Part shown: positions 56,866-64,000 of the stretch, piece after piece
Layout of the letters: each line of letters opens with the position of its first letter
How positions within the stretch are numbered: position 1 is the first letter of the stretch
Assembly (NCBI RefSeq): GCF_954871325.1
Contig: NC_088776.1
Span: forward strand, 54,082,569 to 54,146,568
Length of the DNA: 64,000 bases
Direction: 5' to 3'
Source of the DNA: Gordionus sp. m RMFG-2023
Taxonomy: Eukaryota > Nematomorpha > Gordioida > Chordodea > Parachordodidae
The notes under the pieces: model-generated
Told to the model about the DNA's origin: nothing
The model's database searches: none
Seen by the model: the letters and a program-made list of their open reading frames with translations, nothing else
Translations under genes and position numbers: made by a program

Positions 56866-57018
56866 ATGAGACTCGAACCGGTTCAGAGGCATTTTAGCGG
56901 TTCGGTCCAGGTACAGCTAGAATTTTTTTTAAAGGTTTAGGTTCGGTTTAGGTTCGATAAAAAATACCGGTTTTTAGCGGTTTAACGGTTCGGTTCAGGT
57001 TCGGTTTGGATCCCTGCA
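56866..57018. repeat. Short element with GGTTCGG subterminal repeats (hAT-like)
   Basis: CAGAGGCATTTTAGCGGTTC then GGTCCAGG on the left and GGTTCGGTTCAGGTTCGGTT then CCCTGCAGG on the right flank a short AT-rich core. Terminal style resembles N1 but with a different subterminal motif. Confidence 0.4.
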
Positions 57019-57139
57019 GGTGCTAACTTAAGAAATAAATATTGCAATTTTTTTTATCCAAAAATTTTAGTAAAAACAAGATGATTGCTTAGATAGACTA
57101 AAGTATTGTGTATACATAAAATATATTAAACTTATTAGA

Positions 57140-57272
57140 TATAGACTTGAGCCGGTCTTGGGGAAATTTTTGAAACTTTATATGGGCTTAGGCCGGGCTT
57201 TGGAGATTTTTTTGGATATAAAGTATGGGCCGGATCTGATCAAAAAATTATGGCCTATAAAGGTCTCAGCGC
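57140..57272. repeat. N1-related G+C-rich fragment
   Basis: Contains GAGCCGGTCTTGGGGA, GGGCTTAGGCCGGGC and GGGCCGGATCTG, then CCTATAAAGGTCTC. Termini are too decayed to assign with confidence. Confidence 0.35.
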
Positions 57273-58148
57273 TATATAATATATCATCACATAAAATTTG
57301 GTGATTTCTAGTAATTATTTTAAATGTATAAAATATAAAATAGATATCCCAATTTTTTTTACAGACTTTTAATGTGCGTCATAAAATTATCTTCATCTTA
57401 TATGTTGGGTAATTGATAATATAAATCGTTGCAAATATTTTGGTAAACCCATTTCTCTTATCTGTACTTTTAAACTCTTACATAGTGCAAATATTTACTT
57501 TTTTTTAAAAAAATGAATATATTAAATTTCTCATTTTTTGTTTTTAATTTATGTAAAACAATATTGCTAAAAATCAAATAAATAAATATTATCTATAAAT
57601 TATAAGAAAATGGGAACTTATTTAACATAATTTAAGGAAAAAATAGTATCGAAAACTTTTGTATAACTTTTTAAAAAATTAATTTTTTTATAATATGTCC
57701 TTAATGCTTTATACAATGCTTCTCGGAATTGTATTATCTGTTTTTTTTTTATAAAAAAAAACTAAATATTGGATTAAACTTTGAACTCAAATGCATTATA
57801 TTTTAAGATGATGATAAGCAACTATAGCACCCAAATTACAAGTAAAAATATAAAAGTATTATTCACTCCAGTCTAAAATTATTATAATTATACTCGATAT
57901 AATTTTCGCGTAATAGTGTTGATAAATTATATAACTTTGGTCAACTCTAGTTGAGCATGGAAAAGTTAATTTTTATCCTTATATTATCTCATTCTTTAAG
58001 TTGAGACTCAAAAAACAATTTTTGGGGAATCGTAAGATTGACTGATTTAACACTAGCTCGAACTTTCAAAAATATTCGTATTTGAAATAATAAATTATTG
58101 ATAAATTTTTAAACTAATTTTGATTAACCATATATTCAAACCATTATA
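57273..58148. other. AT-rich intergenic DNA upstream of the second 8-Cys gene
   Basis: No gene or repeat seen. Confidence 0.4.
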
Positions 58149-58467
58149 ATGATTTATTCTGTTATAATAGATGGTTTAAATCATGGTATTAAGAATTTCA
58201 CTATAAGTGAATTACCCGCTTTTTGTGTTGACTCAAAACTTGATGGATGTAGTAATCCTTGCAAGACAATAATAACTTGCAACGTCTCTCTTATAGTGTG
58301 TGCTCCTGTTTTGTGTTGACTCAAAACCTGATGGATGTAGTAATCCTTGCAAGACAATAATAACTTGCAACGTCTCTCTTATAGTGTGTGCTCCTGAATA
58401 TTGTAATGGTACTTGTACAGCTATCTTTGTTGATGCAGTCACAAATAAGCTAGCTCATTGCCAATGA
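58149..58467 (+). pseudogene. Second 8-cysteine secreted-peptide gene, broken by an 88-bp duplication
   Basis: The frame starts MIYSVIIDGLNHGIKNFTIS, clearly related to the 43,839-44,072 gene (shared KNFT, DSKLD, EYCNGTC, AIFVDA, LAHCQ). An 88-bp segment is present twice in tandem (58,224-58,311 and 58,312-58,399). Because 88 is not a multiple of three, the first reading stops at 58,317-58,319, while the second copy leads in its own frame to the natural stop at 58,465-58,467. All eight Cys are present with the same spacing as the paralogue when the second unit is read. It is either a recently damaged gene or an assembly duplication. The orientation is opposite to its paralogue. Confidence 0.7.
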
Positions 58468-59373
58468 TAAAATATTTACTAAATTATATACCAAACCAAT
58501 ATAATTTATAACATGTGATTATTAGATATATTTTTTTTGAATATAAGAATTAATTTTTTTTGTTGAATAGATTTGTGATTAGATATATAAATTTTTGGGG
58601 TCTTTATCAATGATATTTTTATCTTTGTAAATATATTGAGCTATCGTTTTACATCTAGAAAGAATTCTTTTTATAGTAATATTTAATTTTATAAGAGACA
58701 TAAAATTATAGTATTGTAATTCTATATACATTTGGTGTGGGTTAATTATTACATTTGTAAAATGGGATATAAAAATACATATTAAATTGTGGATTTTTAA
58801 GAAAAGTATAACAATATTTGTAAAAACACTGTAGGCCCATTATAGCTAATTTTTTCTCTGGAAGAAGTTAATAAAGAAATTTTACAATATCTTCCAAAGA
58901 TATAATGCTGCAAAAAAATGAATTATTTTTATTCATTGATAATCAGATTTATAATAACATATAAATTGCTCGGTTTGTTAAATAAGGTGGTTTAAGTATA
59001 AATGGTAGTTAAGAAAACTATTATATAAATATATAAGGAAATCAAAATAATAAACTTTAAATATATAAGAAAGCATTTCTCTATAGAAAATAATTAGATT
59101 TTCATTAAATCTTAGAAATTAGAATGCCAAATATATAATTTAGAGGGGGAAGGGGTTTTAGTTGATGAAATATATTTCATTATGTGACTGTCCATTAGAC
59201 CTCAGCAAATACAAATTATAACAAGCTATAAAATTTTAGCCATACTATCCTCATGTGCCTAAATATTTTTTTGAGTTTAAATTTTCAAATTGAACTCATT
59301 AGAGTCTTCCTAGCTCACTTCTTTATTTGCATTGCATGTAAAATATTTCAAACTGGTATAATAAATGTTTTGA
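58468..59373. other. AT-rich intergenic DNA
   Basis: No gene or repeat partner seen before the segmental duplication begins at 59,374. Confidence 0.4.
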
Positions 59374-60361
59374 TTTTCTTTAATAAAAAACCTTATTAAA
59401 CATAATTTATATCATCTTTTTCACTATCTTAAAATCTAATATTGTTGTCTCTTCAGAGATCGATTTCAACAAAATGGGTATGTTATCTTAATATTGAATT
59501 TGATTTTTAATAAAATCATCTTTAGATATTTTTTTTAAAAAATACACAAAATAATTTTTCTTAGGAGTTATTATTATATTATATGATAATCTGAGTACAC
59601 TATTATGAGCCGTCCTATCATGAGACAAAGATTTTTAACCAGTGGAAGATTTTAACCTCTCCCAAGTATACGCCTATATGAATTGCCTGGATTTACTGGA
59701 ATTAATTTCCAAAGAAAAGTAAATTATTAAATAAAGAATTATTTGATTAAATTATATAGAAATTTGTATTTAATCTTTTCTTTTTTTAAAAATTCTGATT
59801 TTAACAAATATATTTTATTATATTGAAAAAAAATAAAATAACTTTTATAATTAATCAGGCGCGTACGCAGGAATTTGGTCTGGGGGGGGGATAACAAAAT
59901 TTTTTAAGAAATATTGTATTTTAAAAATGTCAAGCATAAATTTATTAGGACTAATAACTATTTCTAATACACAATTTTAAATTAATGTGAAGGGCATTTT
60001 TGTAAAAAAATGGATATATACTTTTATAAAATTTTTCAATATTAAAAATTAAGTGAAAAGTCTTTTTTTCTTATAATTTATAGTAAAATTTTTTTAAAAA
60101 TTCGGGTTCAACATATTTTTTTATAAACATATTTATTCCATTATATGTGGGTTTATAAAAAAATGAATTTAAATGATAAATTTTATCATTTTCATTTTAA
60201 AAGAAGATAGATATTTGGACTAATGAAACATAAAAACAAATTACAAAGTTTAAAGGTTAAGTTTAAATAAATGAGTTCTTCAAAATATTTACATAAGATA
60301 TATTAATTATCTAAACTAAACTTTTTCGATTAAGATGAAGGGTATTTTATGACCCACATAT
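59374..60361. repeat. Segmental duplication, copy 2, including a hAT 3' segment
   Basis: Nearly identical to 44,836-45,766 and continuing with the 47,529 sequence. It keeps the uninterrupted junction ACATAAGATATATTAATTAT that defines the insertion site of the 45,775-47,520 hAT. The hAT terminus CAGGCGCGTACGCAGGAATT begins at 59,856. It ends abruptly where the 32-bp array starts. Confidence 0.85.
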
Positions 60362-60880
60362 AGTGTTGTTAAAACGCCGCGAGTCGCGACCACGACCCAA
60401 AGCTCGGGTCGTTTTATTCGACTCCGACTCAATGTTTGGGTCGTTTTTTTCGACTTCGACCCGAGTTCAAGCCGAAATAAACGACTTCGACCCAAAATAT
60501 GGGTCGTTTTTTACGACTCCGACTCAAAATTTGGGTCGTATTTTTCGACTCAAATTTGAAATTTGGGTCGTATTTTTCGACTTAAACTTGAAGTTTGGGT
60601 CATATTTTTCGACTCAAACTTGAAGTTTGGGTCGTATTTTTCGACTCAAACTTGAAGTTTGGGTCGTATTTTTCGACTAAAACTTGAAGTTTGGGTCGTA
60701 TTTTTCGACTCCAACTCAAAGTTTGGGTCGTTTTTCTGACTCAGACTCAAACATCGGGTCGTTTTATTCAATCCGACTCAAAATATGGATCTTTCTTTTT
60801 AAAGACGACTTAAAGTTATGGTTGCTTTTTTTCACCCTTAACCCAATATCTAGATCATTTTTTTTGACCAAAAGTCAAAT
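60361..60880. repeat. 32-bp tandem array opening with an M1-like terminus
   Basis: It starts TAGTGTTGTTAAAACGCC, close to the M1 end TAGTGTTGTTAAACGGC. About a dozen units of 32 bp follow (ACTCAAACTTGAAGTTTGGG plus TCGTATTTTTCG), with the best-conserved units at 60,545-60,700 and divergence toward both edges. Long open frames here (FSTQT/GSYF patterns) only reflect the period and have no independent coding evidence. Confidence 0.85.
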
Positions 60881-60989
60881 AACATTTAGTATATATTAAT
60901 ATTATAGGCGGGAAAGTTACTTAAAGCTTCTTTAAATTATAATGCTCTGGATTAACTATTCATCATAGTTATTTTTTAAAATTTTTAAG

Positions 60990-63112
60990 TGAAGATGCAC
61001 CATAGAAAAGAGCCATTTGTTATGATGGTTATTTTTGAACTTTTTTAAATGAAATAGATGAAAATATATATTCTAAACATGTTAAATTTAAAATTTGTGA
61101 GGATGTATCATAGATAGGTGACAATTGTCATAATCGTTATTTTTGAACTTTTTTCAAATTTTTAAAGCAAATTGCTAAAAATATATATTCTAAACATGTT
61201 GAATTAAAAATTCAGTGAGGATGTATCATAGATAGGTGACAATTGTCATAATCGTTATTTTTGAACTTTTTTCAAATTTTTAAAGCAAATAGCTAAAAAT
61301 ATATATTCTAAACATGTTAAATTTAAAATTTGTGAGGATGTATCATAGATAGGTGACAATTGTCATATCGCTATTTTTGAACTTTTTCAAATTTTTTAAA
61401 GGAAATAGCTAAAAATATATATTCTAAACATGTTGAATTAAAAATTCAGTGAGGATGTATCATAGACAATTGTCATAATCGTTATTTTTGAACTTTTTTC
61501 AATTTTTTTAAAGGAAATAGCTAAAAATATATATTCTAAACATGTTAAATTAAAAATTCAGTGAGGATGTATCATATATAGGTGACAATTGTCATAATCG
61601 CTATTTTTGAACTTTTTCAAAATTTTTTAAAGGAAATAGCTAAAAATATATATTCTAAACATGTTAAATTAAAAATTCAGTGAGGATGTATCATATATAG
61701 GTGACAATTGTCATAATCGCTATTTTTGAACTTTTTCAAATTTTTTTAAAGGTAATATCTAAAAATATATATTCTAAACATGTTAAATTAAAAATTCAGT
61801 GATGATGTATCATAGATAGGTGACAATTGTCATAATCGCTATTTTTGAACTTTTCAAATTTTTTTAAAGGAAATAGCTAAAATTATATATTTTAAACATG
61901 TTAAATTAAAAATTCAGTGATGATGTATCATAGATAGGTGACAATTGTCATAATCGCTATTTTTGAAATTTTTCAAATTTTTTTAAAGGAAATATCTAAA
62001 AATATATATTCTAAACATGTTAAATTAAAAATTCAGTGATGATGTATCATAGATAGGTGACAATTGTCATAATCGCTATTTTTGAACTTTTTCAAATTTT
62101 TTTAAAGGAAATAGCTAAAATTATATATTTTAAACATGTTAAATTAAAAATTCAGTGATGATGTATCATAGATAGGTGACAATTGTCATAATCGCTATTT
62201 TTAAATTTTTTCAAATATTTTTAAAGGAAATAGCTAAAAATATATATTCTAAACATGTTAAATTAAAAATTCAGTGAGGATGTATCATATATAGGTGACA
62301 ATTGTCATAATCGCTATTTTTGAACTTTTTCAAATTTTTTTAAAGGAAATATCTAAAAATATATATTCTAAACATGTTAAATTAAAAATTCAGTGATGAT
62401 GTATCATAGATAGGTGACAATTGTCATAATCGCTATTTTTGAACTTTTTCAAATTTTTTTAAAGGAAATAGCTAAAATTATATATTCTAAACATGTAAAA
62501 TAAAAATTCAGTGAGGATGTATCATAGATAGGTGACAATTGTCATAATCGCTATTTTTGAACTTTTTTCAATTTTTTAAAGTAAATAGCTAAAAATATAT
62601 ATTCTAAACATATTAAATTAAAAATTCAGTGATGATGTATCATAGATAGGTGACAATTGTCATAATCGCTATTTTTGAATTTTTTCAAATTTTTTTAAAG
62701 GAAATAGCTAAAAATATATATTCTAAACATGTTAAATTAAAAATTCAGTGAGGATGTATCATATAGGTGACAATTGTCATAATCGCTATTTTTGAACTTT
62801 TTCAAATTTTTTTAAAGGAAATAGCTAAAAATATATATTCTAAACATGTTAAATTAAAAATTTAAGAGTATGTATCATAGATAGGTGACAATTTTCATAA
62901 TCGCTATTTTTAACATTTTTTAAAGAAAATAGCTAAAAATATATATTCTAAACATGTTAAATTAAAAATTAAGTTAGGATGTATCATAGATAGGTGACAA
63001 TTTTCATAATCGCTATTTTTAACATTTTTTAAAGAAAATAGCTAAAGATATATATCCTAAACATGTTAAATTAAAATATCAGTGAGGATGTATCATAGAT
63101 AAGGGACAAAAA
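60990..63112. repeat. ~118-bp satellite, about 18 units
   Basis: Each unit reads GGTGACAATTGTCATAATCG, a T/A-rich stretch (TTTTTGAACTTTTTCAAATT), AAATATATATTCTAAACATG, and CAGTGAGGATGTATCATAGA. The 12-bp palindrome TGACAATTGTCA sits in most units. The last units become TGACAATTTTCATAATCG and are about 10 bp shorter, and the first unit is also diverged, the usual edge decay of a satellite. Units alternate between GTGAGGATG and GTGATGATG forms, hinting at higher-order duplication. Non-coding. Confidence 0.92.
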
Positions 63113-63633
63113 ATGTTATTATATATACGAGTAGTAAGGTACATAATAATTTTTGAGTGATAAAATGAGATGCTAATATATTTCTTGTAATTTTAATTTA
63201 TAAAAAAATTCTTAAATATGTTATTGTCATAGACTGGGTCAGAAAATCAACTATCACATAAACTCATCTATGTTTTATTCATATTATATTTTTAAGTTTA
63301 AGGATATTAAAATATTTCCTCTTTGAAGTTTCTAGTTAGGATAAAATTTACTTGGCACATCTTACAATGATATTTATACCTTGTTTTTTTTTCGAGAATA
63401 AATTTTATGCGATATCTCATGAAGGAAATTACATATCATTGTACAGAGAAATAACTTTGTATAAATTATCTGCACCAATATCTTTTATATCAATCTCTAT
63501 CGATGACATTTTAAATTATATTGGAAACTAGATTGTGTAGATTTCTAAATATTAATTTAAAGGATTAAGATTTTAGAATTAATTATAAATATATCTTAAT
63601 AATTTTTATATGCATTTAATATTTAAAATCTCT
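63113..63633. other. AT-rich DNA beyond the satellite
   Basis: No gene seen. Confidence 0.4.
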
Positions 63634-63770
63634 CGTTTTAAGCCTATTTAGCAAGAAAAATATTGACTAATCCTGAAATTACGATAATAGATATCTATAC
63701 CTTTATATAATCTATGAGAAAAATTGCTCTCATAATATTCTTCTTAATAAAATAGTGAATAATTAACGCC
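63634..63770. repeat. M1-family fragment
   Basis: TCGTTTTAAGCCTATTTAGC, GAAAAATATTGACTAATCCT and GATAATAGATATCTATACC follow M1 order; strongly decayed. Confidence 0.4.
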
Positions 63771-64000
63771 TGAAAAAAAGCATAGCGCTTTATAACATGG
63801 TTCAAAGTTAATCCCAGTATCAATTTTAATGTGTAATTTTTCTCAAGTGTTCAAAATTCTAAATCTTAATATCAAAAACTATTTTAGTTATCAATTTAAA
63901 GTCAAATAATATTAAAACACTAATATTCTACAGTATTCATAAAAAACAACAGCCTGAAACAAGAATAGTAAGCTCAAAACATCTTAAATATTTGATACAT
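63771..64000. other. AT-rich DNA to the window end
   Basis: No gene or repeat seen. Confidence 0.4.

Noticed and set aside
58233..58442. Minus-strand frame opposite the second 8-Cys gene
   Set aside because: Shadow of the plus-strand gene; its repeated peptide is the 88-bp duplication read backwards.
60363..60899. Two open frames in the 32-bp array
   Set aside because: Periodic translation of a tandem repeat; no start context or conservation beyond the DNA repeat.

Overview
This window is AT-rich eukaryotic nuclear DNA (roughly a quarter G+C by eye). It has spliceosomal introns, very low gene density and many decayed DNA transposons. There are no operons, bacterial ribosome-binding sites, rRNA or canonical tRNA genes. 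A multi-exon SLC35A-type transporter with kilobase introns, DUF4371/ZMYM1-type hAT transposases, Helitrons and a non-LTR retrotransposon suggest an animal or a repeat-rich early-diverging fungus. The sequence alone does not decide the phylum.

1-18.1 kb: mostly non-coding A/T-rich DNA with short inverted-repeat elements. Two recurrent families are called here M1 (ends near AGTGTTGTTAAACGGCTCG) and M2 (ends TATAGTTGG). A third family, N1, has CAGAG/TAGAG ends and GGCCCGG-rich subterminal DNA. A 422-bp relative of N1 at 10,630-11,051 carries a hAT transposase C-terminus and a perfect 8-bp target-site duplication (TSD), so N1 is probably hAT. A Ty3/gypsy RT fragment lies at 12.05 kb.

18.1-27.2 kb: two Helitrons lie head-to-head (5' ends facing, 3' ends outward) and form an imperfect 9.1-kb palindrome. 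Each has a 5' TCTATATTA end, a 3' hairpin followed by CTAG, and an A|T insertion site. Both keep the same broken piece of Helitron protein. The left copy is swollen by a tandem-repeat block and a hAT fragment.

27.2-30.5 kb: three tandem tRNA-like (SINE-like) units, and two unrecognised minus-strand coding candidates.

30.6-41.05 kb: one convincing host gene, an SLC35A (SLC35A5-like) nucleotide-sugar transporter. I reconstructed it as eight phase-compatible exons (about 436 aa). Its introns hold hAT, M1 and N1 insertions.

42-60.4 kb: a transposon graveyard. It contains nested M1 elements, two hAT elements with TSDs (45,775-47,520 and 51,256-53,981), other hAT remnants, a LINE 3' end, and mosaic segmental duplications shared by 43-45.8, 50.6-51.0 and 58.1-60.4 kb. 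Host candidates here are a pair of paralogous 8-cysteine secreted peptides (one broken by an 88-bp tandem duplication) and the 3' end of an unrecognised minus-strand multi-exon gene at 49.4-50.6 kb.

60.4-63.1 kb: a 32-bp-unit array followed by about 18 copies of a ~118-bp satellite carrying the palindrome TGACAATTGTCA. All family assignments come from motifs read by eye; no searches were run.
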